Below are positions 8,610-17,212 of a DNA stretch of 64,000 nt, one piece after another. The DNA lies in assembly GCF_008630915.1 (NCBI RefSeq), contig NZ_CP043909.1, positions 248,001 through 312,000 on the forward strand, written 5' to 3'. The stretch comes from Acinetobacter suaedae. Lineage in GTDB: Bacteria > Pseudomonadota > Gammaproteobacteria > Pseudomonadales > Moraxellaceae. A program made the position numbers and the translations under genes. Each line of letters begins with the position of its first letter. The first letter of the stretch is position 1. The notes below the pieces were generated by a model. It was not told where the DNA came from. It made no database searches and worked only from the letters and a program-made list of their open reading frames with translations.

Positions 8610-8709
8610 AAAACGCCTATACATAACGTATTTGATTTAACCTTTAATTCGAGGCAGTGTTGCAAGATAAAATCAATATTCTTGCTTACACAATTATAAG
8701 GAGTCCAAC

Positions 8710-9654
8710 ATGAGTGGACATCAAGGTCATGATCACAGCCATGCCGCTGTAACTGAAGGCAATATAAAAAAACTCACAATCGCGCTTATTCTGACATCAA
8801 CGTTTTTAGTTGTAGAAGTGATTGCCGGTTTAATCACACAAAGTTTAGCGCTGTTGTCCGATGCTGCACATATGTTTACAGATGCTGCTGCACTGGCGAT
8901 TGCTTTGGCTGCGATCCAAATCGCAAAACGACCAGCAGATAATAAACGCACTTTTGGTTATCAGCGTTTTGAAATTCTCGCGGCATTATTTAATGCCTGT
9001 ATGCTGTTTTTTGTTGCGATGTATATTTTGTATGAAGCCTATCAGCGTTTTACTCAACCACCTGAAATTAATAGTTTAGGTATGCTGATTGTGGCATCAC
9101 TGGGTTTAGTGGTGAATCTGATCTCGATGAAAATGTTGATGTCCAGTGCTTCAGAGAGTTTAAATATCAAAGGTGCATATCTAGAAGTACTCAGTGATGC
9201 TTTGGGATCAGTCGGCGTTATTGTGGGTGCAATCGTGATTTATTACACCAATTGGTATTGGGTTGATACGATTATTGCGGTTGCAATTGGATTCTGGGTA
9301 CTTCCGAGAACATGGATTTTATTGAAGCAGAGTATCAATATCTTATTGGAAGGCGTACCTGAAGAAATCGATATTGAAAAATTAAGGAATGATTTATTGG
9401 CATTGGATGGCGTTGAAAGTATTCATCAACTTAAGGTGTGGGCGATTACGTCTAAAAATATTCATCTGACGGTCCATCTATTTGCACCTCATGCCGATCG
9501 TAATCAATTACATCGAGCAGCCACTGAAATGTTGGCACATCAACATGAAATCAGGGAAATGACGATACAAATCGAAGATGATGCAGAAATGAATTGTGAG
9601 CACACACATCAACATGATGCCAAATCTGATACAGATCATTCACATCAGCATTAA
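8710..9654 (+). CDS. czcD: CzcD-type cation diffusion facilitator
   Basis: An inner-membrane Zn/Co/Cd-proton antiporter of the CDF family, 314 residues, with AAGGAG upstream of the ATG. It has His-rich tails at both ends (GHDHSH near the start, HQHDAKSDTDHSHQH at the end), six predicted helices and a C-terminal cytoplasmic metal-sensing domain. The helix 2 metal-site residues are D51, H54 and D58 in SDAAHMFTD. The helix 5 motif is ExxxD (E159, D163) rather than HxxxD. It lowers cytosolic metal and passes it to the periplasm for CzcCBA. It is separated from czcA by about 210 nt of hairpins and probably has its own promoter. Confidence 0.92.
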   Translation: MSGHQGHDHSHAAVTEGNIKKLTIALILTSTFLVVEVIAGLITQSLALLSDAAHMFTDAAALAIALAAIQIAKRPADNKRTFGYQRFEILAALFNACMLFFVAMYILYEAYQRFTQPPEINSLGMLIVASLGLVVNLISMKMLMSSASESLNIKGAYLEVLSDALGSVGVIVGAIVIYYTNWYWVDTIIAVAIGFWVLPRTWILLKQSINILLEGVPEEIDIEKLRNDLLALDGVESIHQLKVWAITSKNIHLTVHLFAPHADRNQLHRAATEMLAHQHEIREMTIQIEDDAEMNCEHTHQHDAKSDTDHSHQH

Positions 9655-9670
9655 GCTGATGTGAATTTTT
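9641..9670 (+). terminator. czcD terminator with the stop codon in its loop
   Basis: A perfect 9-bp stem (9641-9649 and 9655-9663) with loop ATTAA, then AATTTTT. The czcD stop codon TAA (9652-9654) lies in the loop, so the last codons form the left arm. Confidence 0.85.
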
Positions 9671-9678
9671 GACGGTGC

Positions 9679-10017
9679 TTAGTTGTGCCAGTCATGACCA
9701 CAGTCACGGCATTTCCAATGTTTTTGTGCTTGCATGAAAGCTTGCATTGAAATTTTAAAATCTGGTAGATCACGCCAAAATAAACCACCTGCAATCACAC
9801 AGATCACAAATACTACAATCGTTGTGATTTGGAGTCCTTGACCTGCACCATTACCAAAAATCCACATGGCAATACTAATCAGTACCAAGATCAGTAAAAT
9901 AAAAATAGCAGGAACCAAAAGAACTAAGCTTTTTGGCACGTTAGGGCGTGGACTATTTGCACCCTGACTAGCAGGCATTATTTTTACGCTTTGACATTTA
10001 GGACAACGGTATTGCAT
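9679..10017 (-). CDS. Small zinc-ribbon membrane protein
   Basis: A 112-residue protein with a CxxC knuckle at each end (YRCPKCQS near residues 3-10 and CRDCGHDW near the C-terminus), which together could form one zinc ribbon. Two hydrophobic helices (about 30-53 and 62-80) lie between them, so both knuckles would be on the same side of the membrane. Many proteobacteria have such zinc-ribbon membrane proteins of unknown role. It is convergent with czcD. A link to metal export is possible but not shown. Confidence 0.75.
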   Translation of the reverse strand: MQYRCPKCQSVKIMPASQGANSPRPNVPKSLVLLVPAIFILLILVLISIAMWIFGNGAGQGLQITTIVVFVICVIAGGLFWRDLPDFKISMQAFMQAQKHWKCRDCGHDWHN

Positions 10018-10243
10018 AGATTTTTCCTATTGTGTTTTGAGTAGTTTAGCGAAAAAACCGCAAAAGCTAAAATCTAGAAATGTTTAAATCGTCAAATTTA
10101 GATGATCGAAAGGTGGGAGAATTGCTCAAGTCTTTATTTCACTATTTTAGACCCACCTGCATCTCGTCTAAACATGGTCGCTAATCGACATGAACTCATG
10201 CTAAGTTGAAGCTAAATTGGCTGAATAGTGCGCAAGGAAAGGC

Positions 10244-11863
10244 ATGTTACCGACCAAAATTCTCAAATTACGTTTGGCACGGATTGCCAAAGGAAAAGCA
10301 CATCTTTCCACACAAGACAAACTCATGTTAGTCACTCTGGAAAGCCCAGATCTGAGTGCTCACTTTATTTTACGTTTATTTAAAATGTCATTGCCAAAGC
10401 AATGGAAATTTAAACATGAGACAGCAGAAGACATCTTGTACTCAACGCAATTGATCGAACTGATCGAGACAGAGTTGATCGCTGCTTATGAAATGCATGC
10501 ACGGAAATATGCTTGGTATGAACAGTGCTTGATGTATCTCTTGAACTTCGTGGTATTACATCCTACACAGCAGCAAATCAATGTTTATCTACGACAGTTG
10601 GATCAGTGCTTAGATCAAGCACCTAAAATTGATTTATTAATGTATTTTCAGCAGCATTATCCCAGCACCCAACATGCGATTGCTTTGGCAAAATCTTATG
10701 CTGGTGCTGAGCAATATACTCAGGCAATCGAACAATATGAATGGGCAATGCAACATGCAACTCAACCCAATGAAGTGGCTTTTTTTGCTTATGTAAATTG
10801 TTTGATTCAACGGCAACAACAATATCGAGCTGATGTGAGTGATGTGGCTTATGCGATTGATTTGCTATGTCGCTATAGAAAGCCAATTGATCAAAAAGCC
10901 TATCGGAAATCTATTCAAAATGCAGTCACCGCATTTTTACCTTCTTCAATTCTTCGAGGCCGCGCAATAGAAACGCATGTGTTGGCAGATGTCGGACGCA
11001 GTTTAAATGCTTTAGGGAAATCGATGGGAGGAATATTGGGGGGTAGAAATGTCGATATTTCCTATTGCCAGCAGGTGGTTGAGAGTGCACCACAATTATT
11101 AATGGATTCACCTATTGTAGAAAGTTTAGTTCAATCTGATCTCATGCAAGTTGCAATGCAGCGCCTATGTGGATCATCATCAATTGAGCAAACGGTCTCG
11201 ACACATCTTTTAGGTAATTTATGGCTATTGCTCAGTCAAAAGAATCAAGCACTTTCATTAGTCACTCAATCATTACGCAGCAATCAACTACATGAGTTGC
11301 TGAATGATCGTCAGCTTAAGACAACTTCGTCATTGGAACTTGGTGACATTCAAACTATTCTTGATCAAGGCTTAGTGGCTTATCTAGGCGATGCTCGACT
11401 TGATAAGCATCATCCTGAGCGGTCTATATTGTATGCGCAGCGTGATGAGTTGGTTGCGGAAATGATTGGGTTAGCGATTTGGTTTCAACAAACCATTCTC
11501 TATCCGTTCGCTGACCAACAAGCTCGACAATTGCAGGAAATGCAAAAACATTTGGGTGAGCAATTGAATGATATGACTTTATCCAGTGGATTGTTTGCTT
11601 ATCAATACGAGAAGCAACAACGAGCACAGGATTTATGTGTTTGGTTACAACGGAAATTGGACAAAGGCACAGAGTTCGAAAAAATACAGGCTGCATGGGT
11701 GAGTCTAAGGGAGTTAAGACATTTTCATTTGGATGAAGTGCAAGAGAAAATCATACAGTTACAGCGAAGTTTAGAGCGCTATAAACAGCTTCGTTTAAAA
11801 CAGATTGTTATGGTGCAGCCATCTACCGATATGTCTTTTGCACGTGAAAATGGTGATGATTAG
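10244..11863 (+). CDS. Unrecognised 539-residue helical-repeat-like protein
   Basis: A cytoplasmic-looking protein with no signal peptide or clear membrane helix, starting at ATG 10244 behind a purine-rich GGAAAGG. It is predominantly helical. Around residues 145-190 the pattern AIALAKSYAGAEQYTQAIEQYEWAMQ resembles a TPR pair. Near residues 245-275 there is a Gly/Ser segment (LNALGKSMGGILGGRN) that could be a membrane-interacting loop. I recognise no catalytic motif. It stands alone about 170 nt before another unknown gene on the same strand. It may be a TPR-type scaffold; no function is assigned. Confidence 0.75.
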   Translation: MLPTKILKLRLARIAKGKAHLSTQDKLMLVTLESPDLSAHFILRLFKMSLPKQWKFKHETAEDILYSTQLIELIETELIAAYEMHARKYAWYEQCLMYLLNFVVLHPTQQQINVYLRQLDQCLDQAPKIDLLMYFQQHYPSTQHAIALAKSYAGAEQYTQAIEQYEWAMQHATQPNEVAFFAYVNCLIQRQQQYRADVSDVAYAIDLLCRYRKPIDQKAYRKSIQNAVTAFLPSSILRGRAIETHVLADVGRSLNALGKSMGGILGGRNVDISYCQQVVESAPQLLMDSPIVESLVQSDLMQVAMQRLCGSSSIEQTVSTHLLGNLWLLLSQKNQALSLVTQSLRSNQLHELLNDRQLKTTSSLELGDIQTILDQGLVAYLGDARLDKHHPERSILYAQRDELVAEMIGLAIWFQQTILYPFADQQARQLQEMQKHLGEQLNDMTLSSGLFAYQYEKQQRAQDLCVWLQRKLDKGTEFEKIQAAWVSLRELRHFHLDEVQEKIIQLQRSLERYKQLRLKQIVMVQPSTDMSFARENGDD

Positions 11864-12034
11864 ATTGAATGAGAAACCTAGTGTTGAGTGATTAAAAAAT
11901 TGATGTTGTGCAACAAAAATAAGCAAATCGCTTTCTGTTGCATGCTAATCTAGAAAGAAAGATTCGAACTGTTCAAAAAGTGAATCGTCACGGATAACAA
12001 ATGAACGAGTAAGAAAGGGAAGAGGGAGAGCATC

Positions 12035-12970
12035 TTGAATCGACAAGATGATAAAAAGGCAATGTTTGATATTATGCCTGCCGACACAGCATCATCTGAT
12101 GAGAAACCATCATTGTCACGTCGTCTAATTAATAAAACGCTACAACACGCACAGGATGCGGTAGAGTTTGCCAGTGATACATCTCGTAATATCGCAGAGG
12201 TGGCTGATGCAGCATTAGATGCTTTAGATCACGTCACGCATCATACTAAACGTGGTGTAGAGGGGGTACGAAACTCTGTGCGCGGTATGGTGACTGAAAC
12301 CAGTGAAGCAGCACGTCAAGTTGCATTGAGTATGGCTCGTGCTTCGTTAGGGCGAAGCAGCCTAACCTTGTATCTTCCCGAAATGTTACTCAATAATCAG
12401 ATTAGAAAGCGGATTGATCGCAGTGAGATCGATGATATTAAAGTCGAGTGTGGAAATGATCGCTTTCACATTGAATTGGATGGGCATTATCATCGTTTCT
12501 TGTACCGTTTATCACTTGAGTTTAATGTCTTGGAGTGTCGTATCGGTCAAGAAAAATATCTGCGATTGCGTCAGGTTGACGAACATCTAGATCTACAAGT
12601 TCGTCATGGCGGTACACTCACCAACTGGGCAACACGGCGAGTTGGTAATATCAGTTTTGATCTGATTAATTCATTGCCGATACCTTTCCTGATTAATCAT
12701 TTGATTCGTGATGTTCCCGGGATTCAAAAAGAAGGTCATCGTATTTGGTATATTGATCTTGAGGAAGCAGGCTTTATTGACTTTATTAATAATCGTTCAT
12801 GGATGGTTGATAAATTATTAAATCTAACTGATTTTAGTATTTTACCTGGTTTGAATATTTTGCAAGAAAGTCGTGAGTTAGTACAACAGTTGGTTGATCA
12901 GTTTGAAATTCGTGGATTACGTGTTCAATCAGGACGTTTAGAAGTGCAAGTCGGTATTGGTGTCGAATAG
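12035..12970 (+). CDS. Unrecognised 311-residue protein with amphipathic N-terminal helices
   Basis: Starts at TTG 12035 behind a long purine-rich GGGAAGAGGGAGAG. No signal peptide is visible. Residues about 28-110 form Ala-rich amphipathic helices with regular Val/Ala heptads (HAQDAVEFASDTSRN, AEVADAALDALDHV), reminiscent of LEA- or apolipoprotein-like helices. The rest (about 115-311) looks like an alpha/beta domain ending IRGLRVQSGRLEVQVGIG, a pattern also seen in lipid-binding beta domains. A peripheral membrane or lipid-binding protein is a guess. It is followed directly by a strong terminator. Confidence 0.75.
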   Translation: MNRQDDKKAMFDIMPADTASSDEKPSLSRRLINKTLQHAQDAVEFASDTSRNIAEVADAALDALDHVTHHTKRGVEGVRNSVRGMVTETSEAARQVALSMARASLGRSSLTLYLPEMLLNNQIRKRIDRSEIDDIKVECGNDRFHIELDGHYHRFLYRLSLEFNVLECRIGQEKYLRLRQVDEHLDLQVRHGGTLTNWATRRVGNISFDLINSLPIPFLINHLIRDVPGIQKEGHRIWYIDLEEAGFIDFINNRSWMVDKLLNLTDFSILPGLNILQESRELVQQLVDQFEIRGLRVQSGRLEVQVGIGVE

Positions 12971-12991
12971 CAAATACAACATATAGATAGA

Positions 12992-13020
12992 AAAAAGCCA
13001 CTGTCATGCAGTGGCTTTTT
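12992..13020 (+). terminator. Strong rho-independent terminator
   Basis: A perfect 12-bp stem with arms 12992-13003 and 13009-13020 (core GCCACTG/CAGTGGC, A- and T-tracts outside), loop TCATG. It can act in both directions: for the 311-residue protein gene and for the tRNA-Glu transcript coming from the right. Confidence 0.9.
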
Positions 13021-13027
13021 TAGAATT

Positions 13028-13103
13028 TGGCGTCCCTACGGGGATTCGAACCCCGGTTACCGCCGTGAAAGGGCGATGTCCTAGGCCTCTAGACGATAGG
13101 GAC
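13028..13103 (-). tRNA. tRNA-Glu (TTC), copy 1
   Basis: A 76-nt cloverleaf with encoded CCA on the minus strand. The anticodon loop is CCTTTCA with anticodon TTC, the T-loop is GGTTCGAATCC, and the acceptor begins GTCCCTA. Identical to the copies at 13135-13210 and 14952-15027. Probably co-transcribed with the next copy, 31 nt upstream on the minus strand. Confidence 0.97.
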
Positions 13104-13134
13104 TTATATGAGGCATACATCTGAAACTATAAAT

Positions 13135-13210
13135 TGGCGTCCCTACGGGGATTCGAACCCCGGTTACCGCCGTGAAAGGGCGATGTCCTAGGCCTCTAGA
13201 CGATAGGGAC
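13135..13210 (-). tRNA. tRNA-Glu (TTC), copy 2
   Basis: A 76-nt sequence identical to copy 1, with encoded CCA. It is the promoter-proximal gene of the tandem pair; a near-consensus sigma70 promoter lies directly upstream at 13228-13256. Confidence 0.97.
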
Positions 13211-13227
13211 GTTTCAGAGGTGGGCGT

Positions 13228-13256
13228 ATATTAGGGTGAATTAGGTAGGGTGTCAA
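13228..13256 (-). promoter_or_regulatory. sigma70 promoter of the tandem tRNA-Glu genes
   Basis: On the minus strand: perfect TTGACA (13256-13251), a 17-nt spacer, then TAATAT (13233-13228). The discriminator after the -10 is C-rich (ACGCCCACC), typical of stable-RNA promoters under stringent control. The tRNA 5' end is 18 nt downstream of the -10. Confidence 0.8.
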
Positions 13257-13383
13257 ACACTTTTCCGCATAAAATTTAAAAAAACAGAATGAATGTCTAA
13301 AAATAAAACATATTGAGGAATAAATAATCAAAAATAAGCAGTTATATATAAATTTTCTGATCATAATGATTTTATGAAGATAT

Positions 13384-13413
13384 AAAAAAATGCAGACTAA
13401 GCTGCATTTTTTT
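13384..13413 (-). terminator. Terminator of the amino-acid permease gene
   Basis: Arms 13384-13395 and 13402-13413 (core TGCAG/CTGCA flanked by A7 and T7) lie 11 nt beyond the permease stop codon. Symmetric, so able to work on both strands. Confidence 0.88.
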
Positions 13414-13424
13414 ATAGGTGAGTA

Positions 13425-14840
13425 TTATGTGCGATCACGATAGAACATGTAATAGCTCACATAACATCCTGCGATAAAGATTAAACAAGCAATAAAGCCA
13501 GCATGCATTTCTGGATCTGCTGCCATACTTAAACCTGTGATTAAGCAGAAAACAAAGCCTAAGATCGGAACAATTGGAAATAATGGTGCTGCGAACTTTA
13601 GATCTTTTGCCGTATAGCCTGCTTTGTACCATTGTCGTCTAAAATTAAACTGACTCCAACAAATACACATCCATACAATTACCATCGTAAATGCTGCGAC
13701 ACCTAAGAGATTTTTAAAAATGGTTTCAGGTGCATAGTGCTCTGATAAAAGCCCAGGTATCGCTCCAAACATGGTGACAATAAGTGCGATGATTGGTGTG
13801 CCGCCTTTAGATAGCTTTGAGAAAATGCTTGGTAATTGACGTTGATCAGATAAGGACCACATCATACGCGAAGCAGCATAGAGTCCTGAGTTTGCTGCAG
13901 AAAGTAACGCCGTAATAATCACGAAACGAATGATATCATCTGCATATGGGATACCAATATAATTAAATACCGTGACGAACGGGCTGCTACTAACGCCTTC
14001 ACCGCCCAAGCCTGCGATTTCAAAAGGCAATAAGGCGCTAATGACGATAATGGTACCCACAAAGAAGATTAATAAGCGCCAGATCGCTGCATTAATTGCT
14101 TTAGGAACATTTACAGCTGGATTTTTAGTTTCACCCGCAGCGACCCCAATCAACTCTGTACCAGAGAAGGCAAAGTTAACAATCAGCATTGTGGTGAAAA
14201 TTGGAATGAGACCTTGAGGAAACCAGCCATGTGAGGTCAAGTTATGAAACAACGGAGCTGACTCTTTGCCCTCAAAGGGAATTAGACCAAAAATGGCTAG
14301 CAATCCTAGAATAATAAAGGCAATGACAGTCACGACTTTGACTAAGGCTAACCAAAATTCAGATTCAGCAAAGATACGAGTGGAGCTGAGATTGAGTCCG
14401 AAAATGGTGACTGCAAAGATAATCGTCCAAATCCACATTGAAATATGGGGAAACCATTCCTGCATTAATAGTGCTGCTGCAGTAAATTCGGTACCTAAGG
14501 TTGCAGTCCATGTCAGCCAATAGAGCCATGAGATCATATAACCTGTGCCTGGACCGATATAGTGTTTTGCGTATGTACCAAAAGACCCTGCTACAGGCAT
14601 ATGTACGGCAAGTTCACCGAGACACAACATCACCATATAGGCAATTAAACCACCTAAAATATAGGCAACAATTGCCCCAATTGGTCCTGTTTGGGCGATG
14701 ACCTCGCCTGAACCTAAGAATAACCCTGTGCCAATCGCACCACCGAGAGATAGCATCACTAAGTGGCGAGTACTCATTGCGCGTTTTAATGTTTGTGGCG
14801 CATTTTGATCCTGATGAGTATTTGAGTTGGAAGATTGCAT
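13425..14840 (-). CDS. Amino-acid permease, APC superfamily AAT family (MmuP/LysP-like)
   Basis: A proton-coupled amino-acid importer of 471 residues with twelve predicted helices. The family signature is in helix 1 (SLGGAIGTGLFLGSG, about residues 31-45), followed by GPIGAIVAYILGG, GELAVHMPVAGSF, NFAFSGTELIGVAAGE and SAANSGLYAASRM. By eye it is closest to S-methylmethionine/lysine-type permeases, but the substrate cannot be fixed. It lies between tRNA-Glu copies 2 and 3 on the same strand, with its own terminator. The position among glutamate tRNA genes may be incidental. Confidence 0.85.
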   Translation of the reverse strand: MQSSNSNTHQDQNAPQTLKRAMSTRHLVMLSLGGAIGTGLFLGSGEVIAQTGPIGAIVAYILGGLIAYMVMLCLGELAVHMPVAGSFGTYAKHYIGPGTGYMISWLYWLTWTATLGTEFTAAALLMQEWFPHISMWIWTIIFAVTIFGLNLSSTRIFAESEFWLALVKVVTVIAFIILGLLAIFGLIPFEGKESAPLFHNLTSHGWFPQGLIPIFTTMLIVNFAFSGTELIGVAAGETKNPAVNVPKAINAAIWRLLIFFVGTIIVISALLPFEIAGLGGEGVSSSPFVTVFNYIGIPYADDIIRFVIITALLSAANSGLYAASRMMWSLSDQRQLPSIFSKLSKGGTPIIALIVTMFGAIPGLLSEHYAPETIFKNLLGVAAFTMVIVWMCICWSQFNFRRQWYKAGYTAKDLKFAAPLFPIVPILGFVFCLITGLSMAADPEMHAGFIACLIFIAGCYVSYYMFYRDRT

Positions 14841-14951
14841 ACGACAATTTGTCCAAACATGGAGAAGCGGCTATTTTATGTAAAATTCGGAAATGTGCAA
14901 TCTGATTAATGGAAAGATTGTGAGAAAAATATAATTATTAGATAAAGAATA

Positions 14952-15027
14952 TGGCGTCCCTACGGGGATTCGAACCCCGGTTACCGCCGTGAAAGGGCGA
15001 TGTCCTAGGCCTCTAGACGATAGGGAC
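14952..15027 (-). tRNA. tRNA-Glu (TTC), copy 3
   Basis: The third identical 76-nt tRNA-Glu with encoded CCA, separated from the tandem pair by the permease gene. I found no convincing promoter of its own in the 133 nt before it, so it may be read from the tRNA-Ala promoter. Confidence 0.97.
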
Positions 15028-15160
15028 AGATGAGGCGATTTTTGTGCAAAAGCGAATTGCACGTTGTAGAGCTTTACTTGCTAGCGTACAGTATATAAGA
15101 CATATATGTCGCAAGGCTTTAAATCTTAAGGAAAAGTTTTGCTTTTCTGGTCTTAAAATT

Positions 15161-15236
15161 TGGTGGAGCCAAGCGGGATCGAACCGCTGACCTCTACAAT
15201 GCCATTGTAGCGCTCTACCAACTGAGCTATGGCCCC
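15161..15236 (-). tRNA. tRNA-Ala (GGC)
   Basis: A 76-nt minus-strand cloverleaf beginning GGGGCCATAGCTCAG and ending GGCTCCACCA. The anticodon loop ATGGCAT gives anticodon GGC (Ala), and the T-loop is GGTTCGATCC. It lies between gltX and tRNA-Glu copy 3, with a strong promoter directly upstream. Confidence 0.97.
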
Positions 15237-15252
15237 AGTTTGTGTGAGGGCA

Positions 15253-15281
15253 ATATTAGGGGGATTACCCTCACACGTCAA
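15253..15281 (-). promoter_or_regulatory. sigma70 promoter of tRNA-Ala, inside an inverted repeat
   Basis: Minus strand: TTGACG (15281-15276), a 17-nt spacer and TAATAT (15258-15253), ending 16 nt before the tRNA. A perfect 9-bp inverted repeat (15242-15250 with 15268-15276, GTGTGAGGG arms) brackets the -10. It could be an operator or a gltX transcript hairpin, but there is no U-tract. Confidence 0.75.
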
Positions 15282-15294
15282 TGATTAAATTGAA

Positions 15295-16803
15295 CTAATT
15301 TTCACTAGTTGCATCATTTTTCGGCAATTTTAGCGATTCGTTTAGCTTTTCCCAAGCTTTCAATTCTTTCTTGCTTGGAGAGCCTACGATTTCTAAGGCA
15401 TGGCGTAAACGTGCGAAGGTTAAATCAGGTCCAAGCGTAACCATTGCTTGCATCACAGGGGTTGAACTTGTTGAACCCGCGATTGCAATAAAGAATGCTG
15501 GCATGAAATCGCGCAGTTTAATCTCCATTTGATTTGCCAAATCCATTAAGGTCTGACTTACCGTATCGTTATTCCACGTAAACTGACTTTCTAAACGCCA
15601 AATCGCAAACTGTAAACTTTGGCGAACTTGCTCTTCAGTTAATTTCTTGCTTTCAAATTGTTCTTTACTGATTTGCGGCATGTGATTGAAGTAAAAACCT
15701 GCCCAATTCACAGCTTCAGAGAATAAGTTGATACGAGGCTGTATAGCGGCAGCAATATCTTCAAGGGTTTGGCGATCACTTTTCCATGACAATAGACGAT
15801 CTAGGAGTTGTCCAGGTGTTAGGCCCTTAATCCACTGACCATTGAGCCAGTTAAGCTTTTCAACATCAAAGATTGGTCCACCCAATGAAACACGTTGTAC
15901 ATCGAAGTTCTCGATCATGTCTTGCAGCGTAAATACTTCACGCTCATCTGGCATTGACCATCCCATACGGCCGAGATAGTTGAGGAGGGCTTCAGGTAAG
16001 ACACCAATGTCGCGATAGTAATTGATAGAAGTCGGGTTTTTACGCTTAGATAGTTTAGATTTGTCAGGGTTGCGCAACAGTGGCATGTGACAAAGCGTTG
16101 GCATATCCCAACCAAAGTATTGATACAGTAATTGATGCTTAGGGGCTGATGGTAACCATTCTTCACCACGTAATACATGTGTGATTTGCATTAAATGATC
16201 ATCAACGACGTTGGCAAGGTGATAAGTTGGTAGTCCATCCGTCTTTAACAACACTTGCATGTCTACTTGTGCCCATGGAATCTCAACTTCACCACGTAAC
16301 ATATCATTGATTTTGCAGATACCGTCTTCTGGCACTTTCATGCGAATGACATGTGGTTCGCCTGCAGCTAAACGTTGTTGTACTTCTTCTTGTGTGAGTT
16401 TAAGGCCGCGACCATCATATTTAGGTGTTTCACCACGAGCTTGTTGTTCCGCCCGCATTTGGTCAAGCTCCTCTGCTGTTGCAAAGCAGTAGAAAGCATG
16501 ACCTTTTTCAACCAATTCAAGCGCATATTGTTTATAAATTCCCATGCGTTCTGATTGGCGATAAGGCGCATGTAGACCTCCAACATCCGGACCTTCAGAC
16601 CAGTTTAGACCTAACCAACGTAATGAGTCTAAAATCATTTTTTCAGATTCAGGTGTTGAACGCAGTTGATCCGTATCTTCAATACGTAAAATAAATTCAC
16701 CACCGTGCTGTTTAGCAAAACATAAATTAAATAATGCAATATAAGCAGTACCTACATGTGGAAAACCTGTAGGAGAGGGAGCAATACGGGTACGAACTTT
16801 CAT
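15295..16803 (-). CDS. gltX: Glutamyl-tRNA synthetase
   Basis: Charges tRNA-Glu with glutamate using ATP. It is a class I synthetase of 502 residues, normal for the family. The start [13 protein letters not shown] at 16803 is set by family alignment; the open frame extends further upstream. The HIGH-equivalent is PHVGT (about 15-19) and the KMSKS-equivalent is KLSKR (about 255), followed by the C-terminal anticodon-binding helical domain. Its substrate tRNA genes (three copies) lie just downstream on the same strand. The gene is preceded by the terminator of the small secreted protein gene, so it has its own promoter. Confidence 0.97.
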   Translation of the reverse strand: MKVRTRIAPSPTGFPHVGTAYIALFNLCFAKQHGGEFILRIEDTDQLRSTPESEKMILDSLRWLGLNWSEGPDVGGLHAPYRQSERMGIYKQYALELVEKGHAFYCFATAEELDQMRAEQQARGETPKYDGRGLKLTQEEVQQRLAAGEPHVIRMKVPEDGICKINDMLRGEVEIPWAQVDMQVLLKTDGLPTYHLANVVDDHLMQITHVLRGEEWLPSAPKHQLLYQYFGWDMPTLCHMPLLRNPDKSKLSKRKNPTSINYYRDIGVLPEALLNYLGRMGWSMPDEREVFTLQDMIENFDVQRVSLGGPIFDVEKLNWLNGQWIKGLTPGQLLDRLLSWKSDRQTLEDIAAAIQPRINLFSEAVNWAGFYFNHMPQISKEQFESKKLTEEQVRQSLQFAIWRLESQFTWNNDTVSQTLMDLANQMEIKLRDFMPAFFIAIAGSTSSTPVMQAMVTLGPDLTFARLRHALEIVGSPSKKELKAWEKLNESLKLPKNDATSEN

Positions 16804-16845
16804 AGGTAAGCAGGACGTTAAATTAGAATTGAAGCTATTATAACG

Positions 16846-16875
16846 AAAAAGCCTAGTCACGACATGACTAGGCTT
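16846..16875 (-). terminator. Terminator of the small secreted protein gene upstream of gltX
   Basis: A perfect 11-bp stem (arms 16849-16859 and 16865-16875, loop of 5) with a T-run on the minus strand from 16850. It isolates gltX from the upstream gene. Confidence 0.88.
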
Positions 16876-16909
16876 GATTTAAACATGCGAAGGGTTACAT
16901 ATTTAAAAA

Positions 16910-17212
16910 TTAAGAATTGTGCGGTTGGAATATCGTCTGTACAAAACGTGAAAAGCGTTCATGTTGACTGGCAAAAAATGTTTGAGTCGGTGTTGTCCGA
17001 ATTGTATTTAACATTTTGAGCTCATCATCTGTAGATGGTAACATCGCAGTATTGCGTTTTTGTTGGTCAAGTGCCTTCACAATTGGTGATGCAGTTTTTT
17101 CCATAGTTTTTAGGTTGTTATTTTCTTTAATTGCGGCAGCATGTCCCATTTGCACAGAACATACTAAAAATAAACTGAGGCATAATGTTTTTTTCATTTC
17201 TAATGCTCGCAT
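16910..17212 (-). CDS. Small exported protein of unknown function
   Basis: About 100 residues with a signal peptide (KKTLCLSLFLVCSVQMGHA) and a short mature region rich in Lys, Thr and Gln that ends FSRFVQTIFQPHNS. Three in-frame ATGs compete. The one at 17212 is preferred because AAGGGG lies 9 nt upstream; 17197 would give a more compact signal peptide. There is no Cys in the mature part and no recognised domain. Probably periplasmic and monocistronic, with a good terminator. Confidence 0.65.
   Translation of the reverse strand: MRALEMKKTLCLSLFLVCSVQMGHAAAIKENNNLKTMEKTASPIVKALDQQKRNTAMLPSTDDELKMLNTIRTTPTQTFFASQHERFSRFVQTIFQPHNS

Noticed and set aside
13028..15027. Near-identical 76-nt repeats that could suggest a repeat array or attachment sites
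   Set aside because: They are complete tRNA-Glu genes with CCA ends. No integrase or partial tRNA duplicate marks an att site.
15028..15160. Possible separate promoter for tRNA-Glu copy 3
   Set aside because: AT-rich TATATA-like strings are present, but no -35 lies at a proper distance, so read-through from tRNA-Ala is as likely.
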